Below, piece by piece: positions 54,380-63,060 of a stretch of 64,000 bases of DNA (its first letter is position 1; each line of letters opens with the position of its first letter). This DNA is from Palleniella muris (GTDB taxonomy: Bacteria > Bacteroidota > Bacteroidia > Bacteroidales > Bacteroidaceae): the NCBI RefSeq assembly GCF_004792655.1, contig NZ_SRZC01000001.1, positions 215,970-279,969 of the forward strand. Direction: 5' to 3'. The translations under genes were made by a program, and so were the position numbers. The notes under the pieces were generated by a model. It had not been told where the DNA came from. It did no database searches and worked only from the letters and a program-made list of their open reading frames with translations.

Positions 54380-56011
54380 TTATTTTTTGCGACGATATTT
54401 CTGATTTGGGTCGTTGGGTTTTTCGGGAATAGTACGTTCAAGAACACCGAGCTCTATTAAGGAAGTAATATACTTTTGCCGATTTTTAGATTGATTGGAA
54501 ATTTTCAACCTATCCATAATCTCCTGCGCAGTCCTCGGTACGGAACAAAAGTTCCTAATATCCTCTTCTTTCTTTGTCAGTTTACGAGTAACCAAGTTTA
54601 CGCGAGGTTGGTTACTTTTCTTGTCAGCTTGGTTACTTTTATGCTCATTAGCAGTCATAACTTGGTTACTTTCTGCTTGAACTTGGTTGTTTTTTTTATT
54701 AGCTTGGTTACTTTTACGCTCATTAGCAATCATAACTTGATTACTTTCTGCTTGAACTTGGTTACTTTCGCGAGGTATGGTAATAACAAACTCGTTGGCG
54801 GCATGAGTGATTTCTTTGTCTTCTACCCCATTTGAAAAAGCGGCATTTGGATTGTATTCAAGCGCACGGCGCACCCCACTTCCTGCTCCGGTATAGGGCA
54901 ACAAGTAATTTGCATTCGTGAACAAAAACATATTTCGAGGCATTGATGTACCATTCTTAACATCCTCAATAGTTAATCCATTTGGCAAGGTTCCCGGACT
55001 GTGAATTTCTACACGATTGTCAAATATGAAAATACGAATCGGAGACTTAATATTCAGCGAGCGGTGTACAAGTGCATTAACGACATACTCGGTAAGACTT
55101 TCGTAAGGTATCTCCAGTTCACCTATAGAATTGAATTCCTTTTCAACCTGAACCTTACGCAGATTGCGAGTAAAGAAATTCATAATGGTACGGAATTGAT
55201 GGAGCAAGTTACCCTCAATTTCCATATCATGCATTTTATCTCGGAATTGTGTACCACCAACAGAGTTACCGATATAGCTGATACATTTTGCTGTCATGAC
55301 AGGTAGCCAACGTTGCGTATATTTGCCGAATAGCAGCATTGCCGCAACATTAATTTTGCCATCCGGACGGATGAAATGTAGATTTCTGAGCAATTTTTCG
55401 ATGGTTGTTCCTTTTATAATGGTTTCGGCCATTGCATCAAGCGAATAATCTTTCATATTCAACTCGTCGATGTTTTTCCCTTTAAATACCGGTGCAAAAC
55501 GGCTCATTAGATAAAGTTTGATAGTATCTGCATCCAAATCATCAATAGTAGCATTAGGTACAGCAGCCTCGTCAGGGGCAAAACTACCGCATTCACTCAT
55601 CATCTCCGCAAGCTCTGAATTGTCGAACACCTTACGTTTGTCTGCACCATTCTTCACCCATATAATCCCCTTGTTGTCATGATATGGCTTGTTCTTACCT
55701 TCTGGAATTGTGGCGATAACAACTCCACCACCTTTCACTGGAACATTCTCCACTTCTATTAGTATATTGGGAATAACATTTTCTGATGCAATATTTGTCA
55801 GTAGATTTGTCACTTCCTGCAATTCTTGATATGACAGAGCATTGATTACCCCCGTCTTATCATTTATGCCTATGACAAGTTGTCCACCACGAGAATTGCA
55901 AAACGCCACTATCTCGCAACTTATGTCATATCGATCATTCGCACGCTCCTTAAACTGTAACTTTCCATCCTCTGCCAAGTCACGCATTTGTAGTAGTTCT
56001 TGCTCTGTCAT
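54380..56011 (-). CDS. AlbA_2/HATPase (Schlafen-like) protein at the end of the dnd operon
   Basis: A 543-residue putative DNA- or RNA-binding regulator/effector. Residues ~10-125 are an AlbA_2 (Schlafen AAA-like) domain (LQFKERANDRYDISCEIVAFCNSRGGQLVIGI, GIIWVKNGADKR). Residues ~280-400 resemble a HATPase_c_4 domain (LTEYVVNALVHRSLN, IFDNRVEIHSPGTLPNGL, GAGSGVRRALEYNP). Then comes a linker built of two 25-residue repeats rich in SNQ(V/A), encoded by a 75-bp tandem duplication (54626-54775). The C-terminus (KEEDIRNFCSVPRTAQEIMDRLKISNQSKNRQKYI) looks like a winged helix. It is 54 bp behind the DndB-like gene, so probably in the same transcript. A restriction or regulatory role in the Dnd system is inferred only from place. 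Confidence 0.8.
   Translation of the reverse strand: MTEQELLQMRDLAEDGKLQFKERANDRYDISCEIVAFCNSRGGQLVIGINDKTGVINALSYQELQEVTNLLTNIASENVIPNILIEVENVPVKGGGVVIATIPEGKNKPYHDNKGIIWVKNGADKRKVFDNSELAEMMSECGSFAPDEAAVPNATIDDLDADTIKLYLMSRFAPVFKGKNIDELNMKDYSLDAMAETIIKGTTIEKLLRNLHFIRPDGKINVAAMLLFGKYTQRWLPVMTAKCISYIGNSVGGTQFRDKMHDMEIEGNLLHQFRTIMNFFTRNLRKVQVEKEFNSIGELEIPYESLTEYVVNALVHRSLNIKSPIRIFIFDNRVEIHSPGTLPNGLTIEDVKNGTSMPRNMFLFTNANYLLPYTGAGSGVRRALEYNPNAAFSNGVEDKEITHAANEFVITIPRESNQVQAESNQVMIANERKSNQANKKNNQVQAESNQVMTANEHKSNQADKKSNQPRVNLVTRKLTKKEEDIRNFCSVPRTAQEIMDRLKISNQSKNRQKYITSLIELGVLERTIPEKPNDPNQKYRRKK
54626..54775 (-). repeat. 75-bp tandem duplication in the linker of the AlbA_2 protein
   Basis: Units 54626-54700 and 54701-54775 differ at only a few bases and encode NQVQAESNQVM-type blocks followed by KSNQA. 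Partial further copies flank both sides. Copy number may vary between strains. Confidence 0.85.
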
Positions 56012-56065
56012 ATTCTTTGATAATAATTTTTGCTTATTATATGTTTCAGCTTTAACTCGGATACT

Positions 56066-57274
56066 TTATGGTTCCTGTAGAAATTTAATGTCAGACTCTA
56101 TTAAATCTGCGTCTGTCAAAAAACCTAATTTATATTTTAGGATACGTCTAAGTTTCACTTTCCCTCCTCCTGACAAAGAAAAATAATCACTAGTATAATC
56201 AACGTCTGAAATTAATGAAATATATTTTTCAAATGAATCTTGAATGCCTTCATTCTCAATGATAGCTTTCAATATATCAAACAACACAGATATGCCTATT
56301 GTCTTAGTAATGACACTATCTGCTGACGCATTTTTCCATAGAATTTCATTCACTGCATCAAAATACCTAAATATAATTTCATATATTTCTTCGTCTTTGT
56401 TTTCTATATACAAGTTCCTTAATACAGAAGTATCTCGTTTGCCATTACTTTCCATTTTTCCCAAATCAGAACGAGTAGCAGTTCCAGACCACAAAGAACG
56501 TTTCATGGCAAGGAAATCTCTATCTTTCTGAGGATTAGAAGATATGAGGTGCATGGTGCCTTCTACCATAGCTGCCGTTGACAATAGCCATTTTGTTCTA
56601 TCCGTAATTTCTTCTATTGACGAGAAAAGCGGGGCTAACTTTATCTTTTGATAAAGCGGAGAATCTTTTCTAAAATTAAATTTTCGAGTAAGATAAACAG
56701 CTAATTTTTCTGGCGACCAGGTATTTGAAGGTTTGTCTTCAACATCATATCCAAAAAGTTCTAAAGCCAAGCTTTTATCAACTCTTTTTTGATTACCGTT
56801 TATTGTAGCGAAAAGATATGCTTGATAAGGATTGGGTAAATCCAAAAATATGGAGCAGACTAATTCTATATCCTTAAATTGTTCTTCTGTATAAGAAAAC
56901 GCATTAAGCCTATGTTGACCGTCAATTATTAGTGATGAAACTTCTGACGGAATTTTTATTTCAAAGCAATCAGAAATAGAAGTTGGATGTATACTCCATC
57001 TTTTAGACTGCTCTTCTATAATATTTCCTTCATTGTCAACGTTTGCGGCAACTAAAATAGAAGTAGGAAAGCACATCTCGGCAGATTTTATAAAATTCGC
57101 GATTGCCTTTAATCTCGGCAATTTAAGAGGTCTTTGATTTCCGACCAATTTCCCCTCTTTATTATAACGAGCAACAGAAGATGTTGAAATCTCAAGTAAA
57201 TCTTTTGCTTTGATTTTTGCAATAAAGAAGTCTCCAAGAGGTTGGCTAACTCTTATTCCATATATTTTTTTCAT
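56066..57274 (-). CDS. dndB: DGQHR-domain protein, DndB-like
   Basis: A 402-residue protein carrying the DGQHR motif at residues 118-122 (SLIIDGQHRLNAFSY), the signature of DndB and related phosphorothioation-locus proteins. The N-terminal part (IYGIRVSQPLGDFFIAKIKAKDLLEIS) matches the usual start of the family. DndB binds DNA near the operon and tunes modification. Here it is downstream of dndE and not first in the cluster as in E. coli or Streptomyces. It starts 14 bp after the small membrane protein gene. Some DGQHR proteins outside Dnd loci have other roles, but the neighbours dndC, dndD and dndE make DndB the best call. AT-rich like the rest of the cargo. Confidence 0.82.
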   Translation of the reverse strand: MKKIYGIRVSQPLGDFFIAKIKAKDLLEISTSSVARYNKEGKLVGNQRPLKLPRLKAIANFIKSAEMCFPTSILVAANVDNEGNIIEEQSKRWSIHPTSISDCFEIKIPSEVSSLIIDGQHRLNAFSYTEEQFKDIELVCSIFLDLPNPYQAYLFATINGNQKRVDKSLALELFGYDVEDKPSNTWSPEKLAVYLTRKFNFRKDSPLYQKIKLAPLFSSIEEITDRTKWLLSTAAMVEGTMHLISSNPQKDRDFLAMKRSLWSGTATRSDLGKMESNGKRDTSVLRNLYIENKDEEIYEIIFRYFDAVNEILWKNASADSVITKTIGISVLFDILKAIIENEGIQDSFEKYISLISDVDYTSDYFSLSGGGKVKLRRILKYKLGFLTDADLIESDIKFLQEP

Positions 57275-57288
57275 ACGATAATATAATT

Positions 57289-57708
57289 CTATATATCTCC
57301 TCCAAGTGGACTTGTCGGATTTTTGAAAATATTTCTATTTCTATTCTGATACCACCACAACCAGCAATATAAGAAATAAACAAGTATAGATATAATTAGA
57401 GCAGCAATCTCAGATCGTTTAAGAATACCAACTACTATAATTGATGCCAATAATGGTACAACTAACCATGCAATACCGTAAAAGTCATCGTTGTCATCTC
57501 TAGTTTCTGACTTGTTGTCTATCATTTCTAAGATTCTTTCTGCAGAAGCACATACAGAAGCAATAGCAATTGTAATTAATCCAATTGCCACGTCTTTACA
57601 TCCTATATCCAGAAACAGAATAGACATCCATATACTGCTAGATCCACATATTAAGAAAAATAATATGAAGAACATCAATTTGCGCCTATGTGATTTTATC
57701 CAGTCCAT
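57289..57708 (-). CDS. Small four-helix membrane protein within the dnd operon
   Basis: A 139-residue protein with four clear hydrophobic segments: about 11-32 (LMFFILFFLICGSSSIWMSI), 38-55 (VAIGLITIAIASVCAS), 77-97 (YGIAWLVVPLLASIIVVGIL) and 102-120 (IAALIISILVYFLYCWLWWY). A short acidic stretch (DNKSETRDDNDD) links the two hairpins. The family was not recognised. It sits between dndE-ATPase and dndB with only 14 bp on each side, so it is translated with them and is likely part of the system. Known Dnd modification genes do not need a membrane protein, while defence systems often use one as effector. That is an inference from gene position only. Confidence 0.65.
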   Translation of the reverse strand: MDWIKSHRRKLMFFILFFLICGSSSIWMSILFLDIGCKDVAIGLITIAIASVCASAERILEMIDNKSETRDDNDDFYGIAWLVVPLLASIIVVGILKRSEIAALIISILVYFLYCWLWWYQNRNRNIFKNPTSPLGGDI

Positions 57709-57722
57709 AATTTTTTCTTATA

Positions 57723-59303
57723 TTATTTTTCTTTCCAATACTGAACAACTTCAAACAAGTCGCCTTTTTGCAATTCTTTAATATTAGATACACATTGTCC
57801 GTTATCTAATTTTTCAAGATTTCGCAGAGTTCGAGATCCATCCTTTTCACTCAGACCTAAGAATTTGTTTATTGCTTTTGTATTATTAAGGTCGTTTATC
57901 GGTAAAAGGAATGCTGTTTCACATTCTTGCGAGAAATCGAAATTGCCTTGGTTATACTCCGATATGCCTTGAGAGAGAAGAACTATAGAGACTCCATATG
58001 ACCGGATTTTTCTAAGTAAAACTTCCAAAATCTCCAAAGACTTTTTTTCTCGGAATAAATCGTGAGCTTCATCAATCATTAACACATAACGCATGCTTCG
58101 GTTACCATCAATGACTTCTGTGCCACCCATATTTGTGAACACATTAAAGATGTAGTTAATGATGAGGAAGATTGACGTGAATCGAACCGTACTATCCAGC
58201 TCACCTGATAGAGAAAAATAATAATTGTTATTTAGGAAGATACTTGGATCATTAACTCTTGACGCAAAGAGTTCATATTCACTAAGACGTTCCATAATTT
58301 CAGTAAGAGTGTCACGGTTATCGCCAACCGATTCAATTACCAAATCATAGATTTCCTTCAATGAAGGATGCTTACCGTCTTTATGTTGAATAAACGCTTC
58401 TTTGGTAGCATCTTTTAGTGTTTGTTGCTGCCTCTTGCCGATATTGGAGTATTTAGCAATAATGTCAACAAACTTATTTATACCTACCAGTTTGTTCTTT
58501 TCGTTAACATTGTCAATGAATGAAACGGGATTCAAAGGGAATGGTGTATGAGGCGCATTTATACATTCTGTATGAGTTTCTGTAAAAAAGTCACTCATTT
58601 TGTTTTTGTCATCCTCACTCAATCCCTTAAAATCAAGGAACAAGAAGTTGACTTGCCCTTGCGTCTGCTTATATAGTTGACGAAGAAACTCAAGTGCGAA
58701 TTGAGTCTTACCGGAACCTGACTTTCCGGCAACAGCAATATGCTGATTATTGTAACGAGTGGAATCGTTGAAACAGCAATATATATTCTCACCTGTCGAA
58801 ATATTATAGCCCACTTTTATTTGGATTGGTCCTGAAAAGGTAGTTTTTGTGATATGTTGATTTCGATTTTCAACACAATCAAATCTTTCAGGAGTATCCT
58901 CAATCAAATCAATTCCTTTTCTGAAGTATTCAGTTAAGAAATCGAAGAAAGTATATTGTGGATTGTTTTCAAACAGATAATTTATCTTTTCTAATCCATG
59001 GTCAATATGCAACTTTATATATTTGGGAATAAGCTCATCATTTTTAGTTATTCCATATGCCTGACAAATTAAGGCAATATAGAAATCTCTATACTGTCCA
59101 TCAAACAGAATATGGTCTTTGTATTCTTTTCCTTGTGAATCGTAGGTAGAAAATTCCTGTTGGGTAAAGCGTTTTCCCGTAGACAAAGAATAGCCTAATG
59201 CAATACGAGCTATCACATTTTCTTTTGTACCCCCAGTAAGTTTTTTTGTTAATTGGGTTACAATGGCTTGATTTTCGCCAGATGTTTTGATGTTAATTTG
59301 CAT
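57723..59303 (-). CDS. dndE: DndE domain fused to a FtsK/HerA-type ATPase
   Basis: A 526-residue fusion. Residues 1-115 match DndE: LTKKLTGGTKENVIARIALGYSLSTGKRF, then GKEYKDHILFDGQYRDFYIALI and HIDHGLEKI. Ordinary DndE is only about 110-130 residues and binds nicked DNA as a tetramer. Here residues ~155-526 add a P-loop ATPase of the FtsK/HerA class, with Walker A GKSGSGKT (193-200), Walker B VLMIDEAHD (407-415) and a VLLSQGI sensor strand. Such ATPases pump DNA as hexamers. The gene overlaps the dndD end by 11 bp. The fusion may take over the role of the separate HerA-like DndH/DptH seen in restriction-linked Dnd systems. Confidence 0.88.
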   Translation of the reverse strand: MQINIKTSGENQAIVTQLTKKLTGGTKENVIARIALGYSLSTGKRFTQQEFSTYDSQGKEYKDHILFDGQYRDFYIALICQAYGITKNDELIPKYIKLHIDHGLEKINYLFENNPQYTFFDFLTEYFRKGIDLIEDTPERFDCVENRNQHITKTTFSGPIQIKVGYNISTGENIYCCFNDSTRYNNQHIAVAGKSGSGKTQFALEFLRQLYKQTQGQVNFLFLDFKGLSEDDKNKMSDFFTETHTECINAPHTPFPLNPVSFIDNVNEKNKLVGINKFVDIIAKYSNIGKRQQQTLKDATKEAFIQHKDGKHPSLKEIYDLVIESVGDNRDTLTEIMERLSEYELFASRVNDPSIFLNNNYYFSLSGELDSTVRFTSIFLIINYIFNVFTNMGGTEVIDGNRSMRYVLMIDEAHDLFREKKSLEILEVLLRKIRSYGVSIVLLSQGISEYNQGNFDFSQECETAFLLPINDLNNTKAINKFLGLSEKDGSRTLRNLEKLDNGQCVSNIKELQKGDLFEVVQYWKEK

Positions 59304-61407
59304 ATCCGCTATTGTTGTATTCTTCGAAAAGATTTTCTGGTTTCACTTCAACAAAGTGTGAACCATTCTTCTCATTATTTATTAAATAGGATTTATTCAC
59401 AATCGGTTGAATATATTGATATTCTTCTTCCGTCAATTCTTTTTTAAGAAGGGGAAAGAGAATCACTTGTTTTGAAACATTTGGATAGAACTTCGTGAGT
59501 ACATTCTTTGTATGTTGTGGGTCAAATTTCTGCATAGGACTATCTATGAAAACAGGAAAATCAATTTCTGTTTCATCAACCAAAGCACTTAACAGCGCAG
59601 ACGCAAACATCTGGCGTTCACCCATGGAAAGAATGCTATTGTCAATTTTCTTGTCATCATATCCAAATAGGCAGATGTCAACATCATCGCCATTGCCATT
59701 GATGTCAACAATTACCTTTTTAACAAGATTGGTCTTGTGCAAATATGATTGAAGTTTTGTCTCTAATTTCTTCGCAAGAGCCTTTTTCTTTTCATCTTTG
59801 AAGCGAATAAGGAATTTTTGTATCGTATTAATCAGACGCGTAGCCTCATTGTCAACTGCGCGGTTCTGATCAGACACATTTATTTTTTTAGAGAGAATCT
59901 CCTTTTGCTTTTTGTGAGCAATCACTTGTTCTTGAAGTGATTCTATTTCACTTTGTCTTTTCCCGATCTCAATACCTATAGAATCTATCTGACGGTCGAT
60001 ATTCTCTTTTCGGGTTCTCAAATCTTGAACATAATCGCTCTCTGCCTTTTTCTCAGCCTCTCGAATGTTCTTTTCGATTGTGTATAATTCTGATTTAGCC
60101 TTGGTGTATTTGTTAATTAGATTTTCAAAAGAGGACTTACTATCTTTGATTTTCGCAATAATATGCGTAAATTCATCAATCTGTCCTTGGCTAAAGTCAT
60201 GCAACGTACTGAAGTGCTCAAACTTACTTTCATCAGAAACATTGTAAAAATGCTTTTTGATGAGTTGTCTGATTTGAAGCTCGTAGAAGTCTCTAGTCTT
60301 TATATCTATTGAGAAATGAAGTTCCTTCTTTGCTTCTTCAATATCGCCAAGTATGACATCAGTTTTATCATTAACTCCTTCCAACTGAAGCTTGTTCTGC
60401 TTATACGCTTTTTCTGTTTCTAATTGGGTTGAAAGTTCAGCCATAATACCTCCAGCCAAGCCAAATGGAATAAGACTGTATAAATCTTTAAGACTGTCAT
60501 CTGCTTCCCTTAACACTATGCCAAGTTCCTCCTTTCGATTATTCAATTTTTGCAATTCATCGGCTGACATCATATCGCCTTCACGAATCAATTTTGATTG
60601 AAGTTCGGCAGAATTATGACGTTTAAACACTCTGTCTTCTTCCAAATTAGATATTTCTTCGATCAATCTGCCAATTTCTCCTTCTTTAAAATCAATATCT
60701 GCGATTAGCCCATTAAACTCGCGCTTCTCTTGAGGTTTAGCAGATGATTTCCTATAATCATCCTGAATTCTAACCAACTCATTTTTGAGATCTTCGTATT
60801 TCTGTATGCCAAGAACTTGAGAATATGCAAGACTTAAATCTTTTCGTTGTTCTGGAGTATTTATTTGAGCAAATGAAACTATCTTTTCTGCATCAAAGAA
60901 AAAGAATTTTGCAATCTCTATTGGAAGTATGTAATCCCGAATAAATATTTCCTCTTCTTTTGCAATTTCCTCTTTTGATCCCGTGAACAAATCGTTCTTC
61001 CGGCCATCAATCAGAATTTCTAACTCGTCATCATAATTTGTTGCACTATCATAGGAACGAACAATTGTTATCTCGGTGCAAGGCGTATCAGGAATTTCTA
61101 CGTCCGTAAATGTAACGGACACAGAGAACCGAGTTTCGCCTTCTTTCTGTGCAGCAAAGTTGAGACTATTACCAATGTATTTACTATAACCTCCTTTTTC
61201 GTCAATTTCTTTACGATATAGTTCATCAACCTTCCCCATGTTCTTACCATATAGGCACCAAACTAATGACATGAGAAAAGTTGTTTTGCCGAAACCATTA
61301 TTACCACTGACGATAATCAGATTCCTATTCCCATCGGGAAAAAGTTCAATCTTATTCTTCCCTTTATAAATTCGGAAATTATTAAGTTCTATTTCGCGTA
61401 TCGTCAT
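59293..61407 (-). CDS. dndD: DNA phosphorothioation ATPase DndD (SMC-like)
   Basis: A 704-residue SMC/RecN-type ATPase. Head half 1: IELNNFRIYKGKNKI with Walker A GNNGFGKTT at about 35-43 and the DndD-typical IAKFFFFDAEKIVSFA near residue 165. A long coiled coil spans about 215-520 with a central hinge. Head half 2: signature ILSMGERQMFASALL and Walker B FPVFIDSPMQKFD near 600-625. DndD couples ATP hydrolysis to DNA opening or nicking during sulfur insertion. It overlaps dndC by 4 bp (ATGA), showing translational coupling. Its length is close to that of other DndD proteins (about 660-700). Confidence 0.95.
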   Translation of the reverse strand: MTIREIELNNFRIYKGKNKIELFPDGNRNLIIVSGNNGFGKTTFLMSLVWCLYGKNMGKVDELYRKEIDEKGGYSKYIGNSLNFAAQKEGETRFSVSVTFTDVEIPDTPCTEITIVRSYDSATNYDDELEILIDGRKNDLFTGSKEEIAKEEEIFIRDYILPIEIAKFFFFDAEKIVSFAQINTPEQRKDLSLAYSQVLGIQKYEDLKNELVRIQDDYRKSSAKPQEKREFNGLIADIDFKEGEIGRLIEEISNLEEDRVFKRHNSAELQSKLIREGDMMSADELQKLNNRKEELGIVLREADDSLKDLYSLIPFGLAGGIMAELSTQLETEKAYKQNKLQLEGVNDKTDVILGDIEEAKKELHFSIDIKTRDFYELQIRQLIKKHFYNVSDESKFEHFSTLHDFSQGQIDEFTHIIAKIKDSKSSFENLINKYTKAKSELYTIEKNIREAEKKAESDYVQDLRTRKENIDRQIDSIGIEIGKRQSEIESLQEQVIAHKKQKEILSKKINVSDQNRAVDNEATRLINTIQKFLIRFKDEKKKALAKKLETKLQSYLHKTNLVKKVIVDINGNGDDVDICLFGYDDKKIDNSILSMGERQMFASALLSALVDETEIDFPVFIDSPMQKFDPQHTKNVLTKFYPNVSKQVILFPLLKKELTEEEYQYIQPIVNKSYLINNEKNGSHFVEVKPENLFEEYNNSGYAN

Positions 61408-62744
61408 GATTTCTTTTTATTTACAAATTCCTCTAAACGAGACTCAATTTCTGTTTTCAAGCCACGGCGTCGCTGCATGAGTGACTTGCTTTTCTGAAGC
61501 ATAAGAAGTTGCTCTATCAATTCACCTTCTTCAAGGTTCTCTTGGCAAATTTCTTTCATCAAATCTGCTTCCAATTTGTTTTTTATCTTGCCCTCTTCCA
61601 TATTTAATGAGGAATTATAGATTTTGTTATATATTTCTGATACTTGATGTGCAAAGTTAAAATCTCGATACCAATTCACTTGAATTGCAATCAATTCTTG
61701 ATCTGTAATGAGTTTTATTTCAGGATTATATTGTTGCAATTCATGTTGAACATTTAACAGCCCTTCCAACATTTTCGCTCTATATGTGAAAGTGTAGGAT
61801 CCCATATCGTTCACGGCTCTTCTTCCATCCCGTCGCAACGGGAACCGATTCTCAATGATATTCCGTTCTTGATCCAGTTTTAACCTAAAATCATAAAGCG
61901 GTTGCATCCATTCTCGCCCATTTTTTATAAGCGAACGCATGGACTTATCATCCTTTACAACAGTACAAGTCCAACAACCGAAACGACTTTGACCACAAGA
62001 GCCATGACTTTTGTCTGTTACAACGGTTGGACATTCGTAATCGTCCGCACTCGCATCAACATAAATGTTAAACAGGATTTTGTTATCAAATCCCCAAGGA
62101 GATGGAATGGTATTTATTATGTACCAGACTTCTTCTAACATCAATTCTTTGATTGGTGCATAGACATATGTATTTGTCAACAGAGTATGATTGGTAAGTC
62201 GCTTGCCATGAATTTCATGTTTCTTGATGGAACGAGCGCGAGTTGCACTTTCAGCCTTTCTTGTTCCTATTAAAATTATAGCTTCCCCACACTCGTCAAC
62301 TTGTTCAATTATAAAACGAGCAGTAGGTTTAATTTTCATTTTCTCTGTACACCATCTAAATGCTGTGTTCGGGACAGGATAACCTTTCCCGATAACATTC
62401 ACCCAAAATGAATCTTCCAATCGAGGCGTAGTCTTCCGGACAAAAATAGGCAAATCTTCTTCTCTCGCTTTTTTTTCTATCTGTTCAAGAACTTGATCAA
62501 CATACGATGCAATTATAGGATTTTCAACCATTGTATCATTACATACTACATATATTGGTCTACGAAGTTGAAATGGCCCCGGTAGTTCTTTTAATTTTTC
62601 GAGCGCAATCCATACAAGCATTAATAATACTGTTGAATCTTTTCCTCCACTGAATCCTATAATCCATGGTCGGGTTGATTCATCAGCATACGCATACTGG
62701 TCAAGAATTTCATCTATTATATATTCAATACGTTTATTCCTCAT
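61404..62744 (-). CDS. dndC: DNA sulfur modification protein DndC
   Basis: A 446-residue PAPS-reductase-like enzyme that activates DNA for sulfur insertion. The PP-loop SGGKDST is at 32-38 (WIIGFSGGKDSTVLLML). The iron-sulfur cysteines are seen at about 238, 250, 257 and 260 (CPTVVTDKSHGSCGQSRFGC, then WTC), the DndC hallmark. RWCTEKMKIKP and LIGTRKAESATRA are other conserved blocks. It is the first modification gene, 39 bp after the XRE regulator gene. No cysteine desulfurase (DndA) is encoded in the window, so a chromosomal IscS-type enzyme is expected to provide sulfur. Confidence 0.96.
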   Translation of the reverse strand: MRNKRIEYIIDEILDQYAYADESTRPWIIGFSGGKDSTVLLMLVWIALEKLKELPGPFQLRRPIYVVCNDTMVENPIIASYVDQVLEQIEKKAREEDLPIFVRKTTPRLEDSFWVNVIGKGYPVPNTAFRWCTEKMKIKPTARFIIEQVDECGEAIILIGTRKAESATRARSIKKHEIHGKRLTNHTLLTNTYVYAPIKELMLEEVWYIINTIPSPWGFDNKILFNIYVDASADDYECPTVVTDKSHGSCGQSRFGCWTCTVVKDDKSMRSLIKNGREWMQPLYDFRLKLDQERNIIENRFPLRRDGRRAVNDMGSYTFTYRAKMLEGLLNVQHELQQYNPEIKLITDQELIAIQVNWYRDFNFAHQVSEIYNKIYNSSLNMEEGKIKNKLEADLMKEICQENLEEGELIEQLLMLQKSKSLMQRRRGLKTEIESRLEEFVNKKKS

Positions 62745-62758
62745 TTCGGATTTTTATC

Positions 62759-62780
62759 ATAAATCAGACATTTGATTTAT
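62759..62780 (-). promoter_or_regulatory. 8-bp inverted repeat between the XRE gene and dndC
   Basis: ATAAATCA (62759-62766) and TGATTTAT (62773-62780) are perfect complements around 6 bases, directly behind the XRE stop codon. It may be a second operator or a hairpin that reduces read-through into dndC. Confidence 0.6.
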
Positions 62781-62783
62781 AGG

Positions 62784-62996
62784 TTAAAAAGTTTTAAAGT
62801 CTTTATTCACTAAATCGGTCAATTCGACATCTAATAGGTGTGATATTTTAATTAGGGTTTCAATATCTGGCTGAGAACTATTTGTACACCATTTTGAAAC
62901 GGTGGATGGGTTGACATTTAATTGCTCACACAACCACTTATTTGTTCTCTTCTTCTCCGCTAAAACAACTTTCAGACGATTTATATCTGTTTCCAT
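62784..62996 (-). CDS. XRE/Cro-type transcriptional regulator of the dnd operon
   Basis: A 70-residue single-domain helix-turn-helix protein (KWLCEQLNVNPSTVSKWCTNSSQPDIETLIKISHLLDVELTDLV) of the Cro/C1 type. It is the first gene of the AT-rich minus-strand operon, 39 bp ahead of dndC. The promoter in front (63022-63052) contains an AGTGA-N7-TCACT inverted repeat between the -33 and -7 boxes, an ideal place for this protein to repress its own operon. Control of Dnd expression after transfer into a new host would be needed, as modification must precede any restriction. That reasoning is inference. Confidence 0.88.
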   Translation of the reverse strand: METDINRLKVVLAEKKRTNKWLCEQLNVNPSTVSKWCTNSSQPDIETLIKISHLLDVELTDLVNKDFKTF

Positions 62997-63021
62997 TTTG
63001 ACAAAATTTGTTATTTGCTCA

Positions 63022-63052
63022 CAAAAATAGTGATTTCATTTCACTCGACAAA
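63022..63052 (-). promoter_or_regulatory. dnd operon promoter with embedded operator
   Basis: Minus strand: -33 TTTG (+ strand 63049-63052), 19-bp spacer, -7 TATTTTTG (+ strand 63022-63029), the best Bacteroidetes promoter in the window. Within the spacer AGTGA (63029-63033) and TCACT (63041-63045) form an inverted repeat with 7-bp spacing. Confidence 0.8.
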
Positions 63053-63060
63053 AGAAATGG

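Noticed and set aside
54380..62996. DndA cysteine desulfurase in the operon
   Set aside because: No PLP-dependent desulfurase motif was found in any frame of this region.
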